From assembly GCF_905475395.1 (NCBI RefSeq), contig NC_058339.1, positions 92,948,520-93,012,519 on the forward strand: 64,000 nucleotides of DNA, in the 5' to 3' direction. The position numbers and the translations under genes are program-made. Below, one piece after another: positions 1 through 9,956 of the stretch. Within the stretch, counting starts at the first letter, position 1. Every line of letters starts with the position of its first letter. This DNA is from Chrysoperla carnea. Taxonomy: Eukaryota > Arthropoda > Insecta > Neuroptera > Chrysopidae. A model generated the notes under the pieces. That model was given only the letters and a program-made list of their open reading frames with translations, made no database searches and was not told where the DNA came from.

Positions 1-135
1 ATAGATGGAATTTGCCAATCACATTATTTTTCATAAACATTGGTTTGGCTGTTGATTTAGGTGCTTGCTCCAGGACTACCAGATGGAATAATTGGATACA
101 AAAAGGGAATAATTTTGTAATTCTCTGTATTCAGC

Positions 136-495
136 TTGTTTATTATAAAAGTTGAAGAGGATAAATTGTCTATAAACTTTATCTGAATAGCTTTTTTGTA
201 CGTTGAACCGTTTTTGACGAGGGCGCAGAAGATGGAGCGCTCAGCTTAAGTGAAAAAACCGTAAAATAGACAAGGTTAATCGTGCACCCTTATCTTTTTT
301 GCGATTTCCCCCCTTAATTATTCATTAAATAGTAATTAAATAATTATTTAATACTTTATATTTATAAATATTGACCCAGCACTGAAGTACATTAAGCTGA
401 GCGCTTCATTTTCTGCGCCCTCTATTTCGAAAACGGTTCAATTTACAAAAAAAGTTGATAGAAAATTTTATCCTTTACAACTTTTACCATAAATG
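136..495. repeat. Foldback (MITE-like) inverted repeat
   Basis: The left arm (about 136-245) and right arm (about 385-495) are reverse complements over roughly 100 bp with scattered mismatches. Shared pieces include AAAAGTTG..GGATAAA at the outer ends and GGGCGCAGAA / TTCTGCGCCC further in. The centre is AT-rich. No coding capacity is visible. The form fits a non-autonomous DNA element; the family is not recognised. Confidence 0.75.
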
Positions 496-1362
496 TTAAT
501 ACGATTGGAGGCAAAAGAAACGAGATCTTCACGAAAAACTTACTTTCGCGGCCTTTGTCCTTGAATATCTAAGGACGCGCACACTTGGCCATATATGTGA
601 CTTTTGAGACAACTTTCGTACTATCAAAATAAAGGTTTGTACAAAAAATTCAGCTTATTTCGTTAGATTCCGAGGTTGATCACTTTTTCTTGGCTAAGAT
701 GATCGGGCTATACGTTTGATAACGAACAACGAATGCAAATGATAATGCTTTTATATATGTTTAGAGCGAAAATTAAATTGTATACACATTCTATTTCTGA
801 TATTGAGAAAACTATACCCATTTTACAAAATCCATGAAAATGTATTAGTTATTTACGATACTAGTGGGTTAAATGCATTATTAACGTACCTACACGTGCG
901 AAATTTGCAATCACACGTGTATCGTACAAAACTACGCCTCTAAAATGTGAAAATAAAGGGTATAGTTGGATAAATATACCGGATTTTAATAATGAATTCG
1001 AAAAACTTTTGGAAATGGCTTTTTTTTTTAATATGTTTCTTTTGTTGTAAAAAATACAGGAAAAAGAAGATTTCCCGTTCCGGGACGATCCGCGCGACCT
1101 TTTGCATCCGGTTTTTATTTCTACATTGTTTTCTTTGGTGACGTTTTCTTGAATATCTCTGCTACTATTGATCGGACTGAGACGAATAAAAAAAAGAATT
1201 ATTTGTTTAGAATTTCTGCATCGAACCTCATATTTTCAACTTTCTCTGATAACTTTTTGAAAAATGAAGGTGTTGAGTTGCAATTCTGGAAAAAGATGTA
1301 TAACTTAAGATCATAAAAAAGGGTGGTAAATTTGAGCGCGAAATATTACCTCAATTTTGAGA

Positions 1363-1470
1363 AAAACATGATAAATAAATATTTCTTTTCACCTACATTA
1401 CCGACTTAGATTTCTGATAACTTGCTTAATTCACTCACAGATGGCGAGGCTATAATTTGCAATATACCTT
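1363..1470 (+). repeat. Intron segment, copy 1 (copy 2 at 4240-4350)
   Basis: Contains CCTACATTACCGACT, then TTTCTGATAA, then CACAGATGGCGA and GCAATATACCT. The same blocks recur in the same order and spacing at 4240-4350. Each copy lies shortly upstream of a real acceptor of the receptor gene (exon starts 1579 and 4419). Confidence 0.75.
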
Positions 1471-1578
1471 AACTTCTCTATCATTATTTCATATGAAAAG
1501 TTTTCTTTTTAGGTATTTATTCCCCCAGGATATAAAGATTTCAAGTTTAAAATAAACTGGAAATAAATTTTGTTACAG

Positions 1579-4500
1579 GTACATGTTTGACCGTGAAAGT
1601 GCTTTGAAAGTGGACGCTGGATTACAAGATGCATTATTTATGATGGCTGTATCAAATAGTTGTATGAATCCATTAGTTTACGGTAGTTATGCAATGAATT
1701 TACGTCGAGAATGTTGTAATTTTTTATGCTGTAGTAGTCCACAAAATTCGACACCACAAAATCGTTATAGTGCAAGTAAGTTATAGTTCATTTTATTCCT
1801 TATAATATTTTACTTAAATCAGTCCGGTTGTTTGAGAAAATACGGTGAATCCTCCTAAATTTTTTTCTTCACGTCTCTGAATCATTAGTTCTCGAATAGA
1901 ATTTATTGAAAATATAATTTGATAACGGGATCATTTTCTTTGCACACTTGTATATTATACTTATTATAAAACTTTTAAATAGAAACTCAATTAACTGAAC
2001 AATATTCATATATAAAGTAAATTTCATCGTAAAATGGTTAAAATTTTATCATAATTGTTCCTGACATTATATATAAACTTCGTTAAAAATCGATTAAAAA
2101 AATATGAGAAAATTAAATTATTATTTTATTTGCATAATATCTGTATTTATATTAAAATTTATTTTTTTAATATCTGTAATAACTGTTGTTGAATAAAATT
2201 AATTAATAGGAAGCTGACTGGCTTGTCTATAATTAAGTAGAAATTTAATAAGTATAGTACTCATAAATTAATTATAAAAAAATATATTAAAATATATCTA
2301 TAGAAAAAATCATTTTTGTGGCTGCAACAGTAATAACTGATGAACCCGTGACAGTAAAACTGTAATAATACTAATAATGGGGTTTAACCTCCGTTTCTCT
2401 GACATATACGCCTGTAACAGAGGCCACCCACAAACCTATTTGTTAATCTTTATTTATTTAATTACAAACATATTTACAATTACATTTTGATGTGGGTGGA
2501 GTCGGTTACTTTGTTCTTATTCAAGCGACGACAATCTGATCAATTCTGCACTCCCATCAATTATAAATTGTTCACACTGCCGCTGCCTGGATTCGAACCC
2601 GCAACCTAAGGCTAAATGGACAAACAACTAAAGGCAAACGCCTTAGACCGCTCGGCCATTTAGGCTCTCTACTTTCGAAATATTTCAGTGTGACATCTCA
2701 AAACTTGAGCAAAATATCTGTCACACCAGTAAAAAATAAACAAATCTTGGAAAAAAATATTTGTGTCAGGATAAACCTTGGCACATCTAGTCCTAGATAA
2801 ATATTATTGATTCATATGTATAATTTTGAAATCCATGTAAGTGCAGTTTTACTGTGACGGGCTCTAGGGCTAGATAAATGTTCGTAATTTATTTTCTTGC
2901 TAGTAATTTCATCTCAATCTATAAACTCGTTATGCAGTAATAAATTAAAACCATAGATAAAAGATTTATTTATACTGATTGATTAAAACATTGCAACTAG
3001 AAAATACTGGCATCTAATACTAGCATCCATAATAAAAGTTAAGTAAAGACAATTATTTATTAAGAAAATTTTCTGGAATTTTCGTTTTCATTGTAAACTA
3101 AACAAAAAAATGTTTAAATAACTGGCGTAAATTATTTTGGCTTCATGACACCCTACATATATACAAGTTGGGGTTCCTGTTTTGATATCAGATTGGACTT
3201 AAGTTCTTCGGGTTTCTTGAATATGCAATTTAGACCCTAAACGGTAGAGATAGAATAATACTTGATCCTAATAAAAAAATTAACGTTTTTCATATAATCC
3301 ACTTTTTCGAGATTCGTTAGCTGTTAGAAGAAATGCTACTTAAAAATATGGCATTTATTCATTTAATCGAAAGAAAACACGCTAACTACCTACGGAAAAA
3401 TCCTTTTGCCAAAAACTTTTACCAACAATTATCGATAAACTTTAAGCGTATTTTCTTTCGATTAAATGCAATAATGACATATTTTTAAGTCTCATTTCCA
3501 CCGAAAGCTAACGATTTTCCTCAAAATTGATGCACTTTTCCGTCTTGTACATTTGCATTCAGTACGTAACTCCTGTAATGTAGTGCATTGTGGACAAGAG
3601 TAACTAGCTTCTATTTGACCTGTGGTATGTTAAAAAGTAGTTAGAATGAACTAAAATAAAATAGTAAATGAAACTAGTTTTTATTATGGTTTCAGATTAT
3701 AATTTACCAAATACTGTGATTGTTCAAAATGAAAATGGAGACCAGAGAAGTGTCTACAGACGCCTAGTTAAATACATTTCCTCTTTGCGAAAAGGTAGGG
3801 ATTTTACTTACTAATATTCATCCATTTCACAACACTCAGTGATATACCTAATCCATTTATTGAAAAACTTTATTCTGTATATTTTCATCTCGGCGTATTC
3901 GTTAACACGAGCTTTTAGTCGTTAACGAGGCACAGTTGATAATATCCTTCCATAGTAAAAGAGGAAGTAAGATAGTCTCTCTCTGGAATCCGCCACAGTA
4001 TTTTTAACAAAAGTCTAAAAGAAAATCACTTAGAAAATGTGAGAAATAATTGCGAGAAATATGAATGTATTTTTTGTGTTAACTTAAAAAAATATCATAA
4101 ACAATGTATTAAAATTTTTATAAGGAAGGAGCCACGAAGCCAAAAAATTTTACACCTATTTTTTTAACATTTTTTTTAGTTTACATTAAATTCGAGAACA
4201 TATACATATTTATTTTTGCCCATACATTCATATAAATGTTTCTATTCATACATAAACATTTCTTTCTACCTACATTACCGACTAAGGTTTCTGATAAGTT
4301 ATTTAATTCACTTACAGATGGCGAAACTCTAGTTCGCAATATACCTCAAGTAGATTCAGAAAAGATATGCTATGACAGTTAATTGAAATTACAAATATAC
4401 ATTTTTATTATTTTCCAGGTGTAGCATCGGGAATAACGCGAAGTACAGGTACTTTACATGTCACAAACGCCAAAAATTCACCGGAATCAGCCATTATTGT

Positions 4501-4851
4501 GGAACTACCGAAGGTAAAGAAATTACAATTCTTTCGATCCCGTTCATATTCATAGTAGTGTAAGAAAAGAATATAGAATCAGGTTCGACTAATCAGGTTC
4601 GAGGATGAAATTCTAGGGTCGCTGAATTCGAATCTGACCATAAAACTTTTTTAAATGATTTAATACAAAATTTTTTTCAATTCCAGAGTTCACCTGTGTT
4701 TAATAAGAAATCTGAAGAACAAGATTATGAATTAACATCATTCATATCAGAACCTGTTATGGGCTCATCAATACGCACGTTCTTCTCCAGTGATCCAACA
4801 GGAAGGCATATAAGTATATTCCTGTCCAGATCAACAAACAATTTTACATAA
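1579..4851 (+). CDS. GnRH/AKH/corazonin-family peptide receptor, C-terminal exons (partial)
   Basis: Four coding exons: 1579-1775, 3696-3794, 4419-4513, 4687-4851 (TAA 4849-4851). They give the last ~184 residues. The first exon covers the end of TM6/TM7: [12 protein letters not shown], then [19 protein letters not shown], which is the NPxxY-type TM7 motif of rhodopsin-like receptors in the form ([11 protein letters not shown]) used by insect AKH, corazonin and ACP receptors. A Cys-rich helix 8 ([10 protein letters not shown], likely palmitoylation) follows. The other exons encode a Ser/Thr-rich cytoplasmic tail. The preceding exon must end in two bases of a codon completed by G1579 (a Trp codon, WY, is expected from the family). 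AATAAA overlaps the stop codon at 4851-4856 and another follows near 4874. I lean to the ACP-receptor branch from the '[16 protein letters not shown]' wording, but the ligand cannot be set from the tail alone. Confidence 0.85.
2341..2863. repeat. MITE-like element with ~20-bp terminal inverted repeats, interrupted by a SINE
   Basis: Left end GAACCCGTGACAGTAAAACTG (about 2342-2362) is matched in inverse by CAGTTTTACTGTGACGGGCTC (about 2843-2863). The middle holds a tRNA-derived SINE on the minus strand. It lies in a receptor intron and no transposase fragment is seen. Confidence 0.65.
2440..2668 (-). mobile_element. tRNA-derived SINE
   Basis: On the minus strand the head reads as a class II (Ser/Leu-like) tRNA: box A TGGCCGAGCGGTCTAAGGC (about 2636-2660) and a perfect box B GGTTCGAATCC (about 2590-2600). 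The acceptor ends do not pair (GCCTAAA has no partner), so this is not a working tRNA gene. An unrelated body follows, ending in an A-rich tail with AAATAAATAAAG around 2445-2460. Box A plus box B plus body plus A-rich tail is the standard SINE plan. Confidence 0.75.
3155..3550. repeat. Dispersed foldback family F1, copy in receptor intron
   Basis: Carries the family blocks TTTAATCGAAAGAAAACACGC (left, ~3360), its inverse TTTTCTTTCGATTAAATGCA (right, ~3450), and AAAAATATG..ATTTATT/AATGACATATTTTTAAGT around them. The same blocks occur at 29660-30260, 31030-31680, 42830-43210 and 55800-56195. The outer arms are worn in this copy. Confidence 0.7.
4240..4350 (+). repeat. Intron segment, copy 2 (copy 1 at 1363-1470)
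   Basis: Same ordered blocks as copy 1 (CCTACATTACCGACT; TTTCTGATAA; ACAGATGGCGA; GCAATATACCT). It lies about 70 bp before the exon that starts at 4419. Confidence 0.75.
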
Positions 4852-5164
4852 ATAAAGATAATTATATAATACAGAATAAATAAAAAATTATTAATATCTA
4901 GTTTTATTTATTTTAATTATAATTGCACTCCCAAGTAAGCACCCGGTCTATAGGATGTTAGTAGCGTTGCCACAGACATAGAAAATGGACTGAACGTTCC
5001 TATTTAACTTTACAGTAAATAAATCTACGCAGAAAGAGACTGGTATTGGCCATCTTGCGGACAATTTCTTGAAGATATTGCTTCGTTCATTCCATAGATT
5101 GTTTATATAACCTCTTGGTCTATTCCCTATGTCTGTGAGCGTGACTACCGGCAATTTCAAAAAT

Positions 5165-5350
5165 AAACACCTTGTCAATAGATGGAAAGGCACTTGCTTT
5201 AAATGTAATTTAAGAAATTATCAAAAGATGGTGACACTTGCTTAAATGATAAGTTTGAGAAACGCTAGATGGTGACACTTACTTAAAATATAAGTTTTAA
5301 AATATGATTTAAGAAATTAACGCCAGATGTCAACACTTTGCTTAAAATCA
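5165..5350 (+). repeat. Degenerate tandem repeat, about 50-bp period
   Basis: Three worn units share (C/A)AGATGG/GTGACACTT.CTTAAA and the block AAGAAATTA. They are visible at about 5225-5245, 5267-5290 and 5315-5345. No function is apparent. Confidence 0.55.
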
Positions 5351-5681
5351 TATATATTATTTCTTTCTCCTATTTTTCCTAAGCGGTATATTTTTATACC
5401 GTTAGTCTATTTTCCGTCACTTTTCGTCAATTTCGAATGTATTATAATCGAAATATAAAACACCATTTTTTCCCACATGACTAATTTTATTTAATTGATT
5501 TTCTAATCTTCTAAAAAAGGCACAAAGCAGCTTATTCTATACAGCTTGGTTTCTGACAATTCTTGGCAAAATTGTAGCACATTTTACTTTTTTAGGGATA
5601 ATCAGAAACTAGTCCTTATCAGAGTAATTAGACAATGTTGAGTTCGATGTTTTTACGCCAAAATTACCCACTAAAAGCGTT

Positions 5682-6157
5682 GGCGTCGATTTGATTGTCC
5701 TTACCATGACTATGCACCTAACGGATATGGGCATCTTTTTCAGATATACCATTTTAGATTTTAGAATGGCTTAAATTCAAAAATAAACAAATAGTAACAT
5801 TCAAAAGTTTGTATTTCTTAAATTGAATAAAACTAATTCAATAATTTGATTGGTTATTTGATAAATATGTGGAAAATATGGTATTTTTTAATATTTTGGT
5901 TCATTTTATTCATTGTAATATTTTATTTTGTGTTTAAACTGTTATCTTATACACTTGGTGATGTTCCTCACTTCAGGTTGTGAATTTTACACTACTGGTA
6001 TAAAAAGTTCCTCACTTCAAGTTGTGAACATTGGCTTTAAATATGAGAGCGCCCTTCTATGTGTATTTCTGTGTTATTTCGTATAAGTGTGAGAGCGCCT
6101 TTAGACGTTTGGTGCACAAACCATGGAGGTTATAAAGAAGGAGAACGATCGCTACGC
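5682..6157 (+). repeat. Long repeat, copy A (inverted partner at 8869-9346)
   Basis: About 476 bp that match the reverse complement of 8869-9346 with only scattered differences. Landmarks are CGTCGATTTGATTGTCC at the left end, CACTTCA(A/G)GTTGTGAA twice near 5972 and 6020, GAGCGCC twice, and CCATGGAGGTTATAAAG..GGAGAACGATCGCTACG at the right end. The left end also matches the end of the family at 36000-36085 and 51540-51625. No coding capacity. Confidence 0.85.
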
Positions 6158-6174
6158 GTTAAGCAATAGTACAT

Positions 6175-6335
6175 TTTCGGTTTTCTGCTGTTCGGTTCGT
6201 CTATCTGTCAACACAATAGCTCAAAAATGAATAAAAGAAATCAGCTGAAATTTTTACAGCATGCTTTGGACATAAAATGTGAGGTCGAGTTCGTAAATGA
6301 GCAACATAGGCCGGACCAACCCATCTTGTAAATGT
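6175..6335 (+). repeat. Fragment of a dispersed repeat
   Basis: Contains TTCGGTTTTCTG, then CTATCTGTCAACACAATAGCTC and TGAGGTCGAGTTCGTAAATGA. The first blocks recur inside the foldback at 53450-53806 (TTTTCGGTTGTCTGTC..GTCAACACGATACCTC). It looks like a truncated copy of that family. Confidence 0.55.
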
Positions 6336-6619
6336 TAATGAATTTATTTTTGTTTTATATTTTGAGTTTTTAAAAAAGATTGGTTATTCCTTTAAAGCGT
6401 GAAATTTTGTGAAGGTAACAAAAGAAATATTTTAAAATAAGCATTACAGAATCTCCCAATCGGGGTGATTGTGTTCTGAAGGGTTAAATGACTGTGATAT
6501 TTAGCATTTTAGTGTTTTGACTAATTGGAGAACTTTAGAAAAATATCATAATACGGGCAAGAAAATAAATAAATAAAATAATATTTTTATAATTTTATTA
6601 ATTAAATAAATTTAAATTG

Positions 6620-8392
6620 CTAAGTTTTCTCAATCTTTAAGAATCCGGATGTATTTGAAAAATATTTTGCATTGGCTTCATTGACTTTCTTCTCTGCCGC
6701 TTGTGGATTTACAATTTCTAAGCCTTGTAACGGTGTAAAGGCAACACTTGAAGCGGTACCAGACACTTGTTTCTTAACAGTAGTGCTACCACCCCATTGA
6801 TTAGCTTTTTGTAAATTCTTTTGCAATGTTTTCGATATTCGAACTTTAGTTTTTTCATCAATTTGTGGTAATCGAATACGACCAGTGCCTGCTTTACCAA
6901 TTGTTCCACGTGTATATCCTAGGTCCTCTTGATACGCATCATCTTCAATCTAAAAATCAAATTCAAAAAATTTAGGTGGAATTCTGGCATTTTTCGACTT
7001 CTGAAATGACAACTTACATCAGCGAAATTCAATCGATTAGCATTTTTTCTAAATTCCGTCATAGCATAACGTTCTTTCATCTTTCGTACACGTTTACCAC
7101 CTCGCTTCTTTCGACTTGCTTCGATTGGTTTTGGTAATGGTTTAACAAATTTAACTGGCGGTGGTTCTTGTAATTTATCTAATTTCTTTTCAATTTCGTC
7201 ACGTAACATTTGTCCAATTTGTCCATCGCTACTCTCGTGACACGCATCCACACGGGCTGCTAACACACTTTTTGTTGCAACTAAACGTGCAGCTTTTCGA
7301 CGTAAATCCTATATTACAAAAAGAATAATACATGTTCGAAAGTCATTCCTGTTCAAAGTTATTTTTCGGGACTCTTTAAATTGAGTACTTACCGGAGGAG
7401 TATCTTGAACAATCTGTGAATAATATATAAATCCGGTGTGTGGAAGCATTGTGACTTGAGAGAATCCCGATAAAGTTTTCTTCTGTTGGCCCAGAACTAA
7501 AACATTACATGCAGGCATTTTCGATAGTTTCGTTAAACCACCTGCAACACCCATTATTTTCGCTGCGGTTGATGCTCCAACAATTATTGATAAATTCGGT
7601 GCAATAAAAGCCATACGACTTTCTACATATTCATAAATTTTCTGTTTATAATTATTTAATTCAATCGCCATATTACATGCTTCATCCAATTGTTCCTTTT
7701 CGGCATCACTCAAATTTACTCTGCAAAAGAATACACAAATATTTACAAAATTTAAAAGACCCCAACAAATTTTTCAGCTACGGAACCCTAAATTCGCACT
7801 TGAAATATAGCTAAGAACATGGGGGGGGGGGGTTAAAAATAACTTACCCTTGAGTCGTTGATGCTGTAACTGATACAACCATAATTGTAGCCTGCGTTAA
7901 AAACTTCTGTAAAATTTCATTATTTTTCGCTTGATCTAAATCATTTCCTAACTCTTTAACCGTCATCATGTAATCCATCGGTGCCATAACCAACGATTCC
8001 AGTTCAGGAAAACGTTTCTGATATTTATCACGTGCAAATCGATGTATAGTCATTATTTCGGTATCGATATCCACAGCAATATTATTCGCTTCAACAATTA
8101 ATTGATATTCGGGATCTGCTTCAACCGGTCCAATTATTTCCACAGATTTACGTGGCTTCCGACTGTACAATTCAATTTGTTTGATTATTTTTGATAAACG
8201 ATTTGAATCCCTTAGCGTTGCTATTTGTCGAATCGATGATATTTTAACATCTTTGATATCGACTTCCATCGGTACAATTGTATTTGGTATAACATCCTGG
8301 ATTTCTTCAGTTTTTATTTCTTCTTTGATTTGTGGTAAATCATCATTATCATTTTCTTCTAAGTCTGCTAATAATTCATCAGCCAAAGACAT
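6620..8392 (-). CDS. PRPF31: U4/U6 small nuclear ribonucleoprotein Prp31
   Basis: Four coding exons on the minus strand: 8392-7848, 7720-7393, 7308-7018, 6949-6620 (TAG). They join in phase to 497 aa, against 499 in human PRPF31. Prp31 binds the 15.5K-U4 snRNA complex and bridges U4/U6 to U5 in the tri-snRNP in the nucleus. Visible parts: start MSLADELLADLEE with an acidic N-terminus; NOSIC region around HRFARDKYQKRFPEL (exon 1); Nop domain in exon 2 with SIIVGASTAAKIMGVAGGL and CNVLVLGQ; and the C-terminal Prp31 domain with RKKRGGKRVRKMKERYA and GRIRLPQIDEKTKVRISKTL. Every element is intact. The start is set by family identity and lies only ~105 bp from a transposon-like element. It is divergent from TRIM37. 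The 127-bp intron 1 (7721-7847) carries a repeat fragment. Confidence 0.97.
7753..7832 (-). repeat. Repeat fragment and G12 run in Prp31 intron 1
   Basis: GACCCCAACAAATTTTTCAGCTACGGAACC..CACTTGAAATATAGCTAAGAACA is the inverse of the '..TTTCAAGTGCGAG..GGTTCCG..CATTTGTCGG' family seen near 40440-40500 and 45105-45160, and matches the 59850-59890 copy directly. It is followed by twelve Gs at 7821-7832, which may vary in length between individuals. Confidence 0.6.
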
Positions 8393-8496
8393 TTTAAAAT
8401 GTTTTTAAGTATTTGAATCTTCAAATAAATACTTCAAACTTTAATAAATAATAACGTATTTAGTCATAACCTTATTTTTGGAATGACAGTCTGTGC

Positions 8497-9543
8497 CATG
8501 GAGGTTATAAAGGCGGAGAACGATCGCTATAGAAAATATTGTCCTTAAAATATGGACAAAATAAGTGAGGCGCTGGGATCGCTAAGTTGTCTCATTAAAA
8601 GTGGGCTGTTGTGCGCTTATTTCAAATGATCTATCAACGTTTAAATAATATCATTCAAAGGAAAGAAAAAGAAGAAAATAATGAAATTATTGTTAATTAT
8701 TATTATTATTATTTACTAATGAATAAATTATCTATTCTACTTTATAAATTTGAATGGTACTAACTTCATCTACTTGTACTCATAAACAGCTAACTTCGCA
8801 GATACTACTTACCGACGACAGCGCGGCTGGTGGATGAAAAATGAACTATAAATTCTACAAATTTTAACACGTAGCGATCGTTCTCCTTCTTTATAACCTT
8901 CAAGGTTTGTGCACCAAATGTCTAAAGGCGCTCTCACATTTATAAGAAATAATACAGAAATACACATAGAAAGCCGTTCTCATATTTAAAGCCAGTGTTC
9001 ACAACTTGAAGTGAGGAACTTTTCGTACCAGTAGTGTAAAATTCACAATCTGAAGTGAGGAACATCACCAAATGTATAAGATAACAGTTTAAAGACAGAA
9101 TAAAATATTACTATGAATAAAATGAACCAAAATATTAAAAAATACCATATTTTCCACATATTTATCAAATAACCAATCAAATTATTGAATTAGTTTTATT
9201 CAATTTAAGAAATACAAACTTTTAAATTTTACTATTTGTTTATTTTTGAATTTAAGCCATTCTAAAATCTAAAATGGTGTATCTGAAAAAGATGTCCATA
9301 TCTGTTAGGTGCGTAGTCATGGTAGGGACAATCAAATCGACGCCAGCTGCTATTCTACTTTATTTTATCTATACTACTTTATAAAATTTGAATAGTACTA
9401 ACTTCATCTACTTGTACTCATAAACAGCTAGATACGCAGATACTACTTATCGATGACAGCGCGGATGGTGGCTGAAAAATAAACTATAAATTATACAAAT
9501 TTTCAGTGCGTAGCGATTGTTCTCCTTCGGTCTAACCTCCATG
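8497..9543. mobile_element. Composite MITE-like element with ~35-bp terminal inverted repeats
   Basis: Left end CATGGAGGTTATAAAGGCGG and AGAACGATCGCTAT (8499-8530) is inverted at the right end as AGCGATTGTTCT and CCTTCGGTCTAACCTCCATG (about 9512-9543). Inside, a ~150-bp block (CTACTTGTACTCATAAACAGCTA.. to ..CGTAGCGATCGTTCTCC) occurs twice in direct orientation, at about 8740-8890 and 9370-9520. Copy B of the long repeat (8869-9346) makes up the middle. This looks like one element nested in, or recombined with, a relative. No transposase is present. Confidence 0.7.
8869..9346 (-). repeat. Long repeat, copy B (inverted partner of 5682-6157)
   Basis: Reverse complement of copy A over its whole length with few differences, for example GTTCACAACTTGAAGTGAGGAA at about 8998 against the same block inverted in copy A. 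The two copies bracket the Prp31 gene. Confidence 0.85.
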
Positions 9544-9956
9544 CTTAGAATCATAAATAAAAAACCAAATTTCTAATTTCTGATTTTCGGTTTACATTTA
9601 GAATATATCGATAAAGAAAATAATCTTCTAGTATGTATCTGTATTCTTTGATCAGAGTTTCTTTTCATTCAATATAGATGGCATTTAAACCATTTATTGT
9701 TTATTTTTGCTTGAACATTTGAGATTCAGTCAGTTTCGCTGTCATTTGTACAATCATTTTAATACATTCACGCATACGACAGACAATACAATACAATGGT
9801 GATTGTGATGAAAATAATGAAAAAAATGATCAACATATTTAATTAAAATTAACATTTTATTTGTACCATTTTATATTAAAAACGAAATCAATGCAGATCA
9901 ATTAAAATTTATTTGTTTTATTTCATTTGTCAAGAACAAATAATATTCAATATAAA

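Larger units (their letters stand above)
1..1578. other. Upstream intron sequence of the receptor gene; no coding exon seen
   Basis: This AT-rich stretch ends in the acceptor TTGTTACAG at 1570-1578. I found no reading frame resembling a transmembrane segment, so the earlier receptor exons must lie left of the window. It holds a foldback repeat at about 136-495 and, at about 1363-1470, one copy of a segment repeated at 4240-4350. Confidence 0.6.
4878..6600. other. Intergenic, repeat-rich, between the receptor and Prp31 3' ends
   Basis: The two flanking genes converge here. The stretch holds a worn tandem repeat (5165-5350), a fragment TTCCTAAGCGGTATATTTTTA near 5385 whose relatives occur at 27680 and 30925, the long repeat arm at 5682-6157, and a dispersed repeat at 6175-6330. 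Short open frames here show no family features and are not called. Confidence 0.6.
8393..9956. promoter_or_regulatory. Divergent promoter interval between Prp31 and TRIM37, mostly filled by repeat
   Basis: About 1.56 kb separates the two start codons. Positions 8497-9543 are transposon-like, leaving ~100 bp next to Prp31 and ~410 bp next to TRIM37 as unique sequence, so the core promoters most likely sit there. No TATA box is placed well for either gene; both are housekeeping types. Inference from layout only. Confidence 0.45.

Noticed and set aside
2585-2668. tRNA gene (class II, minus strand)
   Set aside because: Boxes A and B are good, but the acceptor stem does not pair and a SINE-like body with A-rich tail follows.
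4948-5193. 81-codon minus-strand frame
   Set aside because: No recognisable domain, low-complexity surroundings, runs into a worn tandem repeat.
7821-7832. G-quadruplex regulatory site
   Set aside because: A single G12 run is not a four-tract motif; a simple length-variable run is more likely.
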